The notes under the pieces are model-generated. The model saw only the letters and a list, made by a program, of their open reading frames with translations. It was not told the DNA's origin and did no database searches. This document shows positions 37,297 to 45,515 of a stretch of 64,000 nt of DNA, piece after piece. Location: NCBI RefSeq assembly GCF_013602415.1, contig NZ_WPAG02000002.1, forward strand, positions 2,111,480 to 2,175,479. The letters run 5' to 3'. The stretch is from Rhodococcus sp. B50. Lineage in GTDB: Bacteria > Actinomycetota > Actinomycetes > Mycobacteriales > Mycobacteriaceae. Positions within the stretch are counted from its first letter, which is position 1, and each line of letters opens with the position of its first letter. The position numbers and the translations under genes were made by a program.

Positions 37297-37950
37297 TCAG
37301 GACCGAACGTAGTCCGACGGCAGCAATGCGCTGCCCGGTAGCAGATACTCGTCGGCTTCCAGCAGGGCCGACCACCGATCGAGGAAGCCGGGGAAGGCAT
37401 CGAGCGGAGTCGTATCCACGACCTGCACCCCCGGCTGCAGCAGCGCGACCAGCAGTGCCGTCAGCGCGACCCGCACGTCCCCGTCGTGGTCGACCACCCC
37501 GGCCGGCTCCCCCAGACCCGGCGACACCACGATCGACTCACCTTCGACGCACACGCCCAGACCGAGCTGCACCAGCAGCGGAGTCCACTCCGCGGCCGAG
37601 CCGTCGGATGCCGCCAGCACACACTCGTCGGCCGCGCGGGTCGCCGCGACGGCATAGAGGGGCAGCACGTCCATCGGCACGGTCGCGTCGAACTGCGGGA
37701 GCTCGCCCGCGGTGGAGCGGGTCGTCGCGGTCAGTCCGTCTGCGGAGGCGACGACGTAGGCACCCGTGCGCGCGACGTCCGCTCGCAGCCCGGGCACGAC
37801 GCTTGCATCCAGCCCCAGCGGGTCGCGCACCATCACCGTGCCGCCGGTCACGACGCCGGCGAGCAGCAGGGCCGTGACCGCGACCTCCGATGCCTCGGAG
37901 TCCACACGACCGCGCACGGGTATTGCGGCATAAGGAAGTTCGACGGTCAC
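37297..37950 (-). CDS. Half-length EPSP-synthase-like protein
   Basis: The 217-residue protein resembles the ends of 3-phosphoshikimate 1-carboxyvinyltransferase: near the start VRGRVDSEASEVAVTALLLAG echoes the PGSKS-x-x-x-R-A-L-LLA motif, and near 150 VDHDGDVRVALTALLVALLQ then PLDAFPGFLDRW echo the DHR-x-A-M-A and SFP-x-F end of AroA. The canonical PGSKS lysine is absent, the middle is missing and the length is half of the normal 430. It therefore cannot be an ordinary EPSP synthase; it may be a regulatory or binding protein with one inverse-beta-alpha barrel domain. It overlaps the tandem Lrp gene by 4 bp. Confidence 0.72.
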   Translation of the reverse strand: MTVELPYAAIPVRGRVDSEASEVAVTALLLAGVVTGGTVMVRDPLGLDASVVPGLRADVARTGAYVVASADGLTATTRSTAGELPQFDATVPMDVLPLYAVAATRAADECVLAASDGSAAEWTPLLVQLGLGVCVEGESIVVSPGLGEPAGVVDHDGDVRVALTALLVALLQPGVQVVDTTPLDAFPGFLDRWSALLEADEYLLPGSALLPSDYVRS

Positions 37951-38879
37951 GGGGTTTCCTCCTGGATGGTCGAGAGCACCGGGACGTTGTTGTACCGCTC
38001 CTTGACGGTGCGGAAGTGGACCCAGCTCTCGAGTTCGAGAACGGAGCGCAGGGCGCGGATGGTGTCGAGCGACGACACGACGTCCTCCAGTCGCGTGGCA
38101 TGAACGGTACCCAACAGATCGAACCGACCGATGGTGCTCGCGAGGAAGTTCACACCCGGGAAGCCCTTGATCACCGTCGCCAGATCCGAGATGCGGCCGC
38201 TCGCACGGACACCGAAACCCACCGCGACCTCCGTCTCGTGCTGCCCTCCGGTCAGAGCGCCGATGCGGAGCACACCGTCGTCGATCAGGCGTTTCACGCG
38301 GATACGCGCGGTGCCCGGCGACGTTCCGGCCGCCTCGGCCAGTTCGGTGTACGACGCGCGCCCGTCGTCCTGCAGCACACCGAGCAGGCGGACGTCGAGG
38401 GGGTCGAGACGCGTGACGGGCACCTTGTCGGGACGGCCGATGTCGACGATCAGATCCGTATAGACGAGCGTGTTCGTCTCCTGCACACCGTCGATGCTGC
38501 GGATGCGTTCGAGGGACGACGCGAGTCGCGCTGCGCCCGACGTGCGGATCTCGACGATGAGCGGATACCGGCCGCTGGTGAGCGAGACGTAGGGAACGTC
38601 GTGCAGTTCGGCGATCCGCGCCGCGACCTGCCGCACCGGTTTGTCGACCGCGACGGCGACGTGCCCGAGGGCGTCGAGTCCGATGGTCGAGGGGTGGACG
38701 ATGCCCACGACGTTGACGCGGCCGCTCTCGAGCAGGGCGTTGAGCCTCTTGGAGACGGTGGGCCGGGACACCCCGAGTTTCTCTGCGAGTTCGTTCCGGC
38801 CGATGCGTCCGTCGAGGCGGAGTTCCTCGACGATTCGGGCATCCAGGTCGGAAACGGCAAATGTTACGGGCGTGGTCAT
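37947..38879 (-). CDS. Double-length (tandem) Lrp/AsnC-family regulator
   Basis: The 310-residue protein contains two complete Lrp units: a first HTH near 9-55 (LDARIVEELRLDGRIGRNELAEKLGVSRPTVSKRL in order) with an effector domain to about 145, and a second HTH near 160-205 (LDVRLLGVLQDDGRASYTELAEAAG) with a second effector domain. Usual Lrp proteins are half this size and dimerise; here the dimer is fused in one chain with two different DNA readers. It diverges from the nutrient operon at 39.1 kb, and palindromes lie in the shared promoter region, including one over its own start codon. It likely senses an amino acid or guanidino compound and controls the operon. Confidence 0.88.
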   Translation of the reverse strand: MTTPVTFAVSDLDARIVEELRLDGRIGRNELAEKLGVSRPTVSKRLNALLESGRVNVVGIVHPSTIGLDALGHVAVAVDKPVRQVAARIAELHDVPYVSLTSGRYPLIVEIRTSGAARLASSLERIRSIDGVQETNTLVYTDLIVDIGRPDKVPVTRLDPLDVRLLGVLQDDGRASYTELAEAAGTSPGTARIRVKRLIDDGVLRIGALTGGQHETEVAVGFGVRASGRISDLATVIKGFPGVNFLASTIGRFDLLGTVHATRLEDVVSSLDTIRALRSVLELESWVHFRTVKERYNNVPVLSTIQEETP

Positions 38880-38914
38880 GTGATGTTTACAAACGAAATC
38901 CGGACCAACATCAC
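38880..38914. promoter_or_regulatory. Inverted repeat adjoining the tandem Lrp start
   Basis: GTGATGTT (38880-38887) and AACATCAC (38907-38914) are perfect 8-bp arms 19 bp apart, beginning one base beyond the ATG of the Lrp gene. Position suggests negative autoregulation by the tandem Lrp protein. Confidence 0.5.
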
Positions 38915-38988
38915 TTTACTTATCATGAATTACCTCCGCATCTGCGAGCTTTCTGGCGACCACTCGGACACCAAATGTTTCCCGAAAA

Positions 38989-39060
38989 TCAACGAGTGAC
39001 GTTGATTGCTTCGTTTTCGGTTTGGTCAGAACATATCCCACCGCATATGTTCCGAACCAA
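38989..39060. promoter_or_regulatory. Two palindromic operators in the divergent promoter of the guanidino-type operon
   Basis: TCAACG-N5-CGTTGA occupies 38989-39005, and a longer near-perfect palindrome from TTGGTC (39022) to CCAA (39060) contains GAACATAT-N8-ATATGTTC. A possible promoter overlaps it: TTGGTC at 39022 and TATGTT at 39046, 18 bp apart. The region is AT-rich compared with its surroundings. The first operon gene starts at 39128, with the ribosome-binding site AGGAGATCGAACG just before it. Confidence 0.5.
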
Positions 39061-39127
39061 CCGAACGAGCACAGACCAGCGCCGATCTCGTTGCTCTACA
39101 TCCCTCGCACCCTCAGGAGATCGAACG

Positions 39128-39961
39128 ATGAGAAAAGTAGGACTTCTCGCAGCCGGCACCGGCCTCGCCCTGCTCGTCAGCGCATGCGGAGGCGGATCCG
39201 CCGGCACCGAGGCGGACGGCGCCACCCCTGCCGGTCTGGCCCGTGCCGGTGAGGTCACCTTCTGCACCGACCCCGAGTACCCCCCGATGGAGTACTACGC
39301 CGAAGGCGACACCAGCACCCCGATCGGATTCACGTCCGACGGCGCCCGCGCTCTCGCCGACCTGTGGGAGGTCGAGGCGAAGTGGCAGATCACGTCGTTC
39401 GACGGCCTCATGCCCGGCCTGCAGGCCGGTCGCTGCGACGTCCTGTGGACCGCGCTGTACATGAGCCCCGAGCGCCTCGAGGTCGCCGACGCCGCCGCAT
39501 TCCTCGAGACGGGCCCGGGCCTGCTCGTCCGGAGTGGCGATACCTCGATCACCAGCTCCGAAGACCTGTCGGGCAAGACGGTCGCAGTGCAGGGTGGTGG
39601 TAGCAACGAATTGACCATCCGCGCCCTGTCTGAGGAACTCGAGGCCGCCGGCCTGCCCGGTATCACCGTCCAGGCCTACCCCAAGACCGCCGAGACGGTC
39701 GCAGCCGTGACCAACGGCAAGGCCGACGCCCTCATCGAGACCGACGTCGCCGTCGTCGAGATGGTCTCCAAGTCCGGCGGTGCCCTCGTCGCGGTGCCGG
39801 ACGTCTTCCCCGTCGACACGAAGTTCGGTGTGTTCACCAAGAAGGATTCGCCGCTGAGTCCGGCTGTCGCCGAAGGGATCGAGACACTCGTCGAGAACGG
39901 GACCCTGCAGGAGATCGCCGTCGAGTACGGTCTCGATCCCGCCCGCGTCGTGACGGGTTGA
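39128..39961 (+). CDS. Polar-amino-acid ABC importer, binding lipoprotein
   Basis: ATG 39128 follows CAGGAGATCGAACG. The 277-residue protein has a signal with lipobox VSAC (Cys near residue 20) and the SBP_bac_3 fold of amino-acid importers: EVTFCTDPEYPPMEYYAE near 42, FDGLMPGLQAGRCDVLWTALY near 95, and the hinge KTVAVQGGGSNELTI near 155. It binds a polar amino-acid-like substrate outside the membrane. It is the first gene of the operon with permease, ATPase and catabolic genes; the family commonly carries arginine, lysine, glutamine or opines. Confidence 0.9.
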   Translation: MRKVGLLAAGTGLALLVSACGGGSAGTEADGATPAGLARAGEVTFCTDPEYPPMEYYAEGDTSTPIGFTSDGARALADLWEVEAKWQITSFDGLMPGLQAGRCDVLWTALYMSPERLEVADAAAFLETGPGLLVRSGDTSITSSEDLSGKTVAVQGGGSNELTIRALSEELEAAGLPGITVQAYPKTAETVAAVTNGKADALIETDVAVVEMVSKSGGALVAVPDVFPVDTKFGVFTKKDSPLSPAVAEGIETLVENGTLQEIAVEYGLDPARVVTG

Positions 39962-39965
39962 TGCC

Positions 39966-40697
39966 ATGACCTTCGACTTCGAGATCTTCCTCTCCGCGCT
40001 GACGTCCTCGGCGTTCTTCAAGGGGGCCTGGCTGTCGATCGCGCTCGCGGCTGCATCGATGCTCTTCGCCACCCTGATCGGCTTCGGTGTCGCCCTGCTG
40101 CGCATCAGCGACAATCGCCTCGCCCGCACCGTCGGTGGCGCCTACGTGTGGTTCTTCCGCGCCATCCCGACGCTGCTGGTGCTCCTGATCATCTGGAACG
40201 CCGGTCCGCAGTTGTTCCCCGCGCTGCGGGAGAACTGGTTCAGCCCCTTCCTCGCGGCCTTCATCGGATTCGCGGTGGTCGAGGCCGCGTACATGGCGGA
40301 GATCCTGCGCTCGGCGCTGCTGAGTGTGGACGACGGTCAACGCCTCGCGGCCCGCGCCATCGGCCTGCCTCCGCACAAGGTGATGCTGAAGGTCGTTCTG
40401 CCGCAGGCGATCAAGGTCGCGCTGCCGCCGATGGGCAACGAGTTCATCGCGTTGCTCAAGTACACCTCCCTCGCCTCGGTCATCTCCCTGCGTGAGCTGC
40501 TCACCACGGCGCAGGTCGGGGTGTCGAACACCTTCCGCTACGCCGAGTACTACAGCGCCGCACTCGTCTACTACCTCGTCATCGTCACCGCGCTGATGGG
40601 TGTGCAGACGCTGATCGAACGCCGCTACCGATGGGTCTCGTCCGGGATCACCACAGCCCCGACGGCCGGCACGAAGAAGGAGACGGTGACAACATGA
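39966..40697 (+). CDS. Polar-amino-acid ABC importer, permease
   Basis: The 243-residue protein follows the binding-protein gene with a 4-bp gap. It has five or six helices and HisM/GlnP landmarks: FFKGAWLSIALAAASMLFAT near 18-37, YVWFFRAIPTLLVLLIIW near 60-77 and EAAYMAEILRSALLSVDDGQRLAARAIGLPPHKVM near 105-140, the EAA loop that contacts the ATPase. It probably works as a homodimer with the ATPase encoded next. The C-terminal tail TTAPTAGTKKETVTT is hydrophilic. Confidence 0.9.
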   Translation: MTFDFEIFLSALTSSAFFKGAWLSIALAAASMLFATLIGFGVALLRISDNRLARTVGGAYVWFFRAIPTLLVLLIIWNAGPQLFPALRENWFSPFLAAFIGFAVVEAAYMAEILRSALLSVDDGQRLAARAIGLPPHKVMLKVVLPQAIKVALPPMGNEFIALLKYTSLASVISLRELLTTAQVGVSNTFRYAEYYSAALVYYLVIVTALMGVQTLIERRYRWVSSGITTAPTAGTKKETVTT

Positions 40698-41464
40698 CCG
40701 GCACCGCACTGCTCGAGACGATCGGTCTCCGGAAGACCTACGGCAGCAACGAGATCCTCAAGGGCGTCGATTTCGCGATCGAATCCGGACAGGTCAAGGC
40801 CGTGCTGGGTCCATCCGGTTCCGGCAAGTCCACGATCCTGCGCCTGATGTCGCTGCTCGAGCCCGTCGACGGCGGTTCGATCCTGCTGAACGGCAAGGAA
40901 ATCGGGGTCGAGACGGGCCGGGACGGACGAACGGTCCCACTCCCCGAGCGCAAGCTCGCCCGCGAACGTACCAACATCGGCATGGTCTTCCAGAAGTTCA
41001 ACCTCTTCGCGCATCTCGATGTGCTCCGCAACGTCACGCTCGGTCTCACCGAGGTGCACGGGGTTCCGAAGGACGAGGCCCTGCACCGGGCCGAGCGGAT
41101 GCTCGACCGGGTGGGCATGTCCCAGCGCATGCGCCACTATCCGTCGGAGCTGTCGGGTGGCCAGCAGCAGCGCGTCGCGATCGCCCGGGCCCTGGTCCTC
41201 GACCCGGCAGTGATGCTGTTCGACGAACCCACCTCGGCTCTCGACCCCGAACTCGTCAACGAGGTCTTATCCGTGATGGAAGACCTTGCCCAGCAGGGCA
41301 TGACGATGATCGTGGTCACCCACGAGACCCGGTTCGCCCGTCGCGTCGCCGACGAGGTCGCCCTGTTCGACAGCGGTGTCATCGTCGAGCAGGCTCCACC
41401 CGAGCAGTTCTTCACCGCCCCGGAGCACGAACGCACCCGCGAGTTCTTGTCCCACATTCACTGA
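40694..41464 (+). CDS. Polar-amino-acid ABC importer, ATPase
   Basis: ATG 40694 overlaps the permease by 4 bp. The 256-residue protein has Walker A GPSGSGKST near 37-45, Q-loop VFQKFNLFAHL, signature LSGGQQQRVAIARAL near 152, Walker B VMLFDEPTSALDPE and switch His in VVTHETRFARRV, all as in GlnQ/HisP-type ATPases. It completes the importer. The next gene starts 22 bp downstream, so transporter and enzymes form one transcript. Confidence 0.92.
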   Translation: MTGTALLETIGLRKTYGSNEILKGVDFAIESGQVKAVLGPSGSGKSTILRLMSLLEPVDGGSILLNGKEIGVETGRDGRTVPLPERKLARERTNIGMVFQKFNLFAHLDVLRNVTLGLTEVHGVPKDEALHRAERMLDRVGMSQRMRHYPSELSGGQQQRVAIARALVLDPAVMLFDEPTSALDPELVNEVLSVMEDLAQQGMTMIVVTHETRFARRVADEVALFDSGVIVEQAPPEQFFTAPEHERTREFLSHIH

Positions 41465-41486
41465 TCGACCCGAACGGAGCATCCTC

Positions 41487-42452
41487 ATGGCATCCCCGAT
41501 CGCGGTCTACACCGATCTCGACGACCTCGACCCCAGCGAGGGCATCGCCCTGCTGGAGGCCGAAGGCTTCGAGGTCCGTGTGCTCGAGACCCGCGACCCC
41601 GACACGATCGCCGCCGCCGCGGCGGACGCGTCCGCGCTGCTCGTCGGCTACGCCCCCGTCGACGCCGAGCTCCTCGACCGCCTCCCCCGGCTGGGCATCG
41701 TCTCGATGCTCTCGCGTGGCTACGACTCCGTCGACATCGACGCAGCCAACGCCCGCGACGTCTGGGTGGCCACGGTCGGGGATGTCGCCTCCACGGAGGT
41801 CGCCACCCATACCTGGGCCCTGGCCCTCGCAGCCGTGCGACGGCTCGACTTCTTCGCCTTGTCGGGACCTCGCGGCTGGCTCGACCGCCCCACCTACGCG
41901 CCCCGTCGCCTCGCCGACGTCACGTTCGGGCTCGTCGGGGTCGGCCGCATCGGCAGCGAGGTCGCGGCGCTCGCAGCCGGCTCCGTCGGCGCGATCCTCG
42001 GTTACGACCGGGCCGGCCGCGACCTGCCGGCGGGCGTCACCTCCGCCTCCCTCGCCGACGTCGTCGCCCAGTCCGACGTCGTCTCCATCCACCTACCCCT
42101 CGACGACTCCACCGAGAAGCTGTTCGATGCCGACCTGCTCGCGACGATGCGACCCGGATCATGGCTGATCAACGTCTCGCGCGGCGGCATCGTCGACTCC
42201 GACGCCCTCGCCGACGCGCTCGACTCCGGCCACCTGGCCGGCGCCGCCCTCGACGTGCTCGACGTCGAACCACCGCTGCCCGGCGACCGGCTCGCCGAGC
42301 ACCCGAACGTCCTGCTGACCCCGCACGTGGCGTACCTGTCCGACCGCACGGCCCGCGAGTACATCCGCATGCAGGCCACCAACGTCGTCGAGTGGTACCG
42401 CACCGGAGCTCCGTCGCATTCCGTCACGAACCCGCACGAGGTGATCGCATGA
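41487..42452 (+). CDS. D-2-hydroxyacid dehydrogenase (NAD-dependent)
   Basis: The 321-residue protein has the D-isomer-specific dehydrogenase layout: GLVGVGRIGSEVAALA near 150 (Rossmann G-x-G-x-x-G), catalytic Arg in NVSRGGIVDSDAL near 228, Glu in ALDVLDVEPP near 257 and His in LLTPHVAYLSD near 278. It interconverts a 2-oxo acid and its D-2-hydroxy acid. Its start ATG 41487 lies 22 bp after the ATPase stop and it overlaps the TIM-barrel gene by 4 bp. In this operon it could act on the carbon skeleton left after deamination, or on a D-hydroxy acid imported by the transporter. Confidence 0.87.
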   Translation: MASPIAVYTDLDDLDPSEGIALLEAEGFEVRVLETRDPDTIAAAAADASALLVGYAPVDAELLDRLPRLGIVSMLSRGYDSVDIDAANARDVWVATVGDVASTEVATHTWALALAAVRRLDFFALSGPRGWLDRPTYAPRRLADVTFGLVGVGRIGSEVAALAAGSVGAILGYDRAGRDLPAGVTSASLADVVAQSDVVSIHLPLDDSTEKLFDADLLATMRPGSWLINVSRGGIVDSDALADALDSGHLAGAALDVLDVEPPLPGDRLAEHPNVLLTPHVAYLSDRTAREYIRMQATNVVEWYRTGAPSHSVTNPHEVIA

Positions 42453-43339
42453 GCATCCGACTCGAGATGTTCCAGTCCCTGTGGGCCATGGAGGATCTGC
42501 CGTGGCGCGGCACCCCGTGGACCTTGTCCGAGCAGCTCGACCGCCTCGCCGACGAGCACTTCGACGGTGTCGCAGTCGATCTCGGCGCCCGCGGCAAGCC
42601 CGAGGCCGGCGTCCTGGCCCCGCTGCTCCGCGAGCGCGACCTGCGGTCGGCGGTCTTCGCCTTCCTCCGCGACGACACCGACCTCGACGCGGCCCTGCGC
42701 TACGCCGACACGATCGGCGCCGACCGGATGGTCGTGTGCGGCTGCGTCTTCGACCCGGACGACACCGTCGTGGTCGACACCGTGCACCGTTGGTTCACCA
42801 CCGCAGCGGCGGCGGGTGTCGCGATGCAGCTCGAGACACACCGCAACACCCTCACCGACGACATGCGCCGCACCACACGGCTGCTCCAGGACATCGACCC
42901 CGCCGTGAACCTGGCCATCGATCTGTCGCACTACGTGGCCGGCAGCGAGATCCCGACGACGCCCACCCCCGAGATCGACGCGCACATCGAGGCCTTGTTC
43001 GCCCGTGCCGAATCCGTCCAGGGCCGGGTCGCGACCCGCTGCCAGGTCCAGATCCCGCTCGGCTTCCCACAGCACCGCGAGTGGGAGGAGCTGTTCACCG
43101 GCTGGTGGACCCGCGCGTTCACCGCGATCCTCGACCGCCGCGCCCGCGACGGCAGCGACGAGCCCGTCATGTTCTGCACCGAACTCGGTACCACTCCCTA
43201 CGCCATCACCGACCGCGACGGCGTCGAGTTGTCCGACCGGTGGGGCGACGCCCTCACGCTGCGCGACCGGGCCGTCGCCTGCTTCGCCGAGGCCACCACT
43301 CGTACTTCCACCCTCACGACCCCAGGAGCGTCACGATGA
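42449..43339 (+). CDS. TIM-barrel (xylose isomerase-like/AP-endonuclease 2 fold) protein
   Basis: The 296-residue protein resembles sugar-phosphate isomerase/epimerase-type TIM barrels: LEMFQSLWAM near 5, FDGVAVDLGARGK near 38-50, and metal-binding candidates QLETHRNT near 131 and LAIDLSHYVAG near 152, with CTELGTTP near 245. Such folds bind divalent metal and act as isomerases, epimerases or dehydratases on hydroxy-acids and sugars. The exact reaction is not shown by sequence. It is coupled by 4-bp overlaps at both ends (D-2-hydroxyacid dehydrogenase before, Rieske oxygenase after). Confidence 0.75.
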   Translation: MSIRLEMFQSLWAMEDLPWRGTPWTLSEQLDRLADEHFDGVAVDLGARGKPEAGVLAPLLRERDLRSAVFAFLRDDTDLDAALRYADTIGADRMVVCGCVFDPDDTVVVDTVHRWFTTAAAAGVAMQLETHRNTLTDDMRRTTRLLQDIDPAVNLAIDLSHYVAGSEIPTTPTPEIDAHIEALFARAESVQGRVATRCQVQIPLGFPQHREWEELFTGWWTRAFTAILDRRARDGSDEPVMFCTELGTTPYAITDRDGVELSDRWGDALTLRDRAVACFAEATTRTSTLTTPGASR

Positions 43340-44541
43340 GCACCCTGCAGTTCCCCCTGCCGGAGCGGACCACCACCTCGACCGGCAACGTCGTGATCGA
43401 CGGCCCGCTGTCCGACCTCCCTTCCGGTCGCGCCCTCGTCCCCGCCCGCGCCTACACCGGTATCGAGGAGTTCGACCACGAACAGAAGAGCATCTTCTCG
43501 TCGGGCTGGGTGTGGGCCGGCTACGCCCACTGGGTCGCCGAGCCGGGCGCGGTGCATCCCGTCACCATCGGCGGCAAGCCGCTGCTGCTCGTGCACGGTG
43601 AAGACGGGCAGATCCGCGTCTTCCACAACTCGTGCCGGCACCGCGGCATGGCGCTGACCGAGGAACCGCTGGTCGTGCAGGGGCGCATCCAGTGTGCCTA
43701 CCACTGCTGGTCGTTCAAGCTCGACGGAACACTGGCGGCCGCACCCTATTACACCCGCGAGCGCCGTTCGAAGATCGATCCCGAGGTCGCCGAGCGTCTG
43801 AGCCTGCTGCTGGTCGCGAGCCACACGTGGGCCGGCATGATCTTCGTCGACCTGTCGGCGACCGACACCGATCCGCAGGCCTGCGCCGACAGCTTCGCCA
43901 TACACCTCTCCCCGCTGCTCGAGCGTTGGTCGCACATCGACTTCACCCGCCTGCACCTGGCCGGGGAGAAGAAGTTCGAGGTCGACGCGAATTGGAAGCT
44001 GGTCGTGGAGAACTTCCTCGACTTCTACCACCTTCCATTCGTGCACCCGCAGGTCGGCCCGGTCACCGCCTCCCTCGACGTCGACGACGTCGCGCTGCAC
44101 CCCGATGTCATCGGCGGCAGCTATCCGCGCGGCGCGGCGGGCAAGGCCGAGAAGACGGCCAAGACGCTGCCGTGGCTCGGCGACGTCCCCGAGGACCGTC
44201 TCGAACGCCAGGACATCTTCTGCCTCTTCCCCAACGCACTGGTGTTCCTCGAGGCCGACTGGTTCCAGGTCATCGGCTACCACCCCGAGGCTCCCGACCG
44301 CACGGTCGAGCACATGGCGATCTTCGTCGACTCCTCCGCTGCCGGTGACGATTTCGCCGAGACCCGCTCGCAGCTGTGCGAGGTGCTGTGGCACGTCAAC
44401 GAGCAGGACATGCCGATGCTGCACCGCCTGCAGATCGGCCGCAACTCCCCCGGCTCCGACTCGACGAACCTCGTCTCGCACTGGGATCAGATCACCGCGT
44501 TGTTCCAGGACCGCGTTGCACGAAAGGCAGGCTACCGATGA
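43336..44541 (+). CDS. Rieske non-heme iron oxygenase, catalytic subunit
   Basis: The 401-residue protein has a Rieske [2Fe-2S] centre with ligands C100, H102, C120 and H123 (CRHRG and CAYHC) and a mononuclear iron site in ENFLDFYHLPFVHP with H232 and H237, bridging D229, and a further Asp expected near HVNEQDMPML. The size and pattern recall the GbcA/CntA/stachydrine group that oxidises betaine- or carnitine-like amines and amino acids rather than ring-hydroxylating aromatic dioxygenases. It receives electrons from the FNR-type reductase encoded next with a 4-bp overlap. The substrate is unknown; an amino-acid derivative fits the importer. Confidence 0.9.
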   Translation: MSTLQFPLPERTTTSTGNVVIDGPLSDLPSGRALVPARAYTGIEEFDHEQKSIFSSGWVWAGYAHWVAEPGAVHPVTIGGKPLLLVHGEDGQIRVFHNSCRHRGMALTEEPLVVQGRIQCAYHCWSFKLDGTLAAAPYYTRERRSKIDPEVAERLSLLLVASHTWAGMIFVDLSATDTDPQACADSFAIHLSPLLERWSHIDFTRLHLAGEKKFEVDANWKLVVENFLDFYHLPFVHPQVGPVTASLDVDDVALHPDVIGGSYPRGAAGKAEKTAKTLPWLGDVPEDRLERQDIFCLFPNALVFLEADWFQVIGYHPEAPDRTVEHMAIFVDSSAAGDDFAETRSQLCEVLWHVNEQDMPMLHRLQIGRNSPGSDSTNLVSHWDQITALFQDRVARKAGYR

Positions 44542-45515
44542 CCGCGCTGCTCGAGAGCTCGATCGACCGCACACCCCGCACCCGCTCGGCGCGCGTCACC
44601 GGGATCACCTGGGAGGCCGAGGGAATCCTGTCGGTGACCCTCGCCGACCCGTCCGGTGAGCCGATGCCGGCCTGGGAGCCGGGCGCTCATGTCGACATGG
44701 AACTGTCGCAGGGCCTCACCCGCCAGTACTCGCTGTGCGGGGATCCGGCCGACCTGCGCAGCTGGACCGTCGCGGTGCGACTCGCCGCCGACTCCCGCGG
44801 TGGTTCCGCCTACGTGCACTCGACACTTCGGCCCGGCGACATCCTGCGTGTGCAGGGTCCGCGTCAGCATTTCCCGCTCGAGGACGCACCGGCCTACGTC
44901 TTCGTCGCCGGCGGAATCGGGATCACCCCGCTGCTGCCGATGATCGAGGCCACCGCCGCGCGCAGTGCGAATGTGGCGGTGCACTACGCGTATTCGGGTC
45001 ACGTTCCTGCGCGGTTCGTCGAACGTCTCGCCGCGACCGGTGTGCCCGTGCACCTCCACCCCTCCGCCGAGGGTGAACGTCTCGACCTGAAGGTGTTGTG
45101 CGCAGATCTCGACTCGGGGACGCTCGTGTACTCGTGCGGCCCGGAACGCATGCTCACCGAACTGACGGCACTTCTTCCGGCCGAGGCGTTGCGCATCGAG
45201 TCGTTCTCGCCCGCACCCGCGGAGCCCCCGGTGGCATCCGCATCGGAGTCGTCCGCATGTTCGGTGCAGCTCGGCGCCGACGGTCCGGTCGTGGAGGTCG
45301 CGGAGGACGAATCCGTCCTCGACGCTCTGGAACGCTCCGGCGCGGATGTCATGTGGTCGTGCCGCGAGGGCACCTGCGGCAGCTGCGAGGTCGTGGTGCT
45401 GTCCGGCGAGATCGACCACCGCGACAACATCCTCGACGACACCGAACGCGCCGAAGGAAAGTGTTTCTTCCCGTGCGTGTCCCGGCCGATCACGAAGGCG
45501 GTGCTCGACCTGTGA
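44538..45515 (+). CDS. Rieske oxygenase reductase (FAD/FMN + plant-type 2Fe-2S)
   Basis: The 325-residue protein has an FNR-like front (RQYSLCGDP near 58 for flavin; GGIGITPLLPM near 130 for nicotinamide; CGPERML near 200) and a C-terminal ferredoxin with cluster Cys in CREGTCGSC near 275 and C near 313 (KCFFPCVSR). This domain order is that of phthalate dioxygenase reductase and VanB. It passes electrons from NAD(P)H to the Rieske subunit encoded upstream. GTG of the next gene overlaps its stop by 4 bp. Confidence 0.92.
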   Translation: MTALLESSIDRTPRTRSARVTGITWEAEGILSVTLADPSGEPMPAWEPGAHVDMELSQGLTRQYSLCGDPADLRSWTVAVRLAADSRGGSAYVHSTLRPGDILRVQGPRQHFPLEDAPAYVFVAGGIGITPLLPMIEATAARSANVAVHYAYSGHVPARFVERLAATGVPVHLHPSAEGERLDLKVLCADLDSGTLVYSCGPERMLTELTALLPAEALRIESFSPAPAEPPVASASESSACSVQLGADGPVVEVAEDESVLDALERSGADVMWSCREGTCGSCEVVVLSGEIDHRDNILDDTERAEGKCFFPCVSRPITKAVLDL

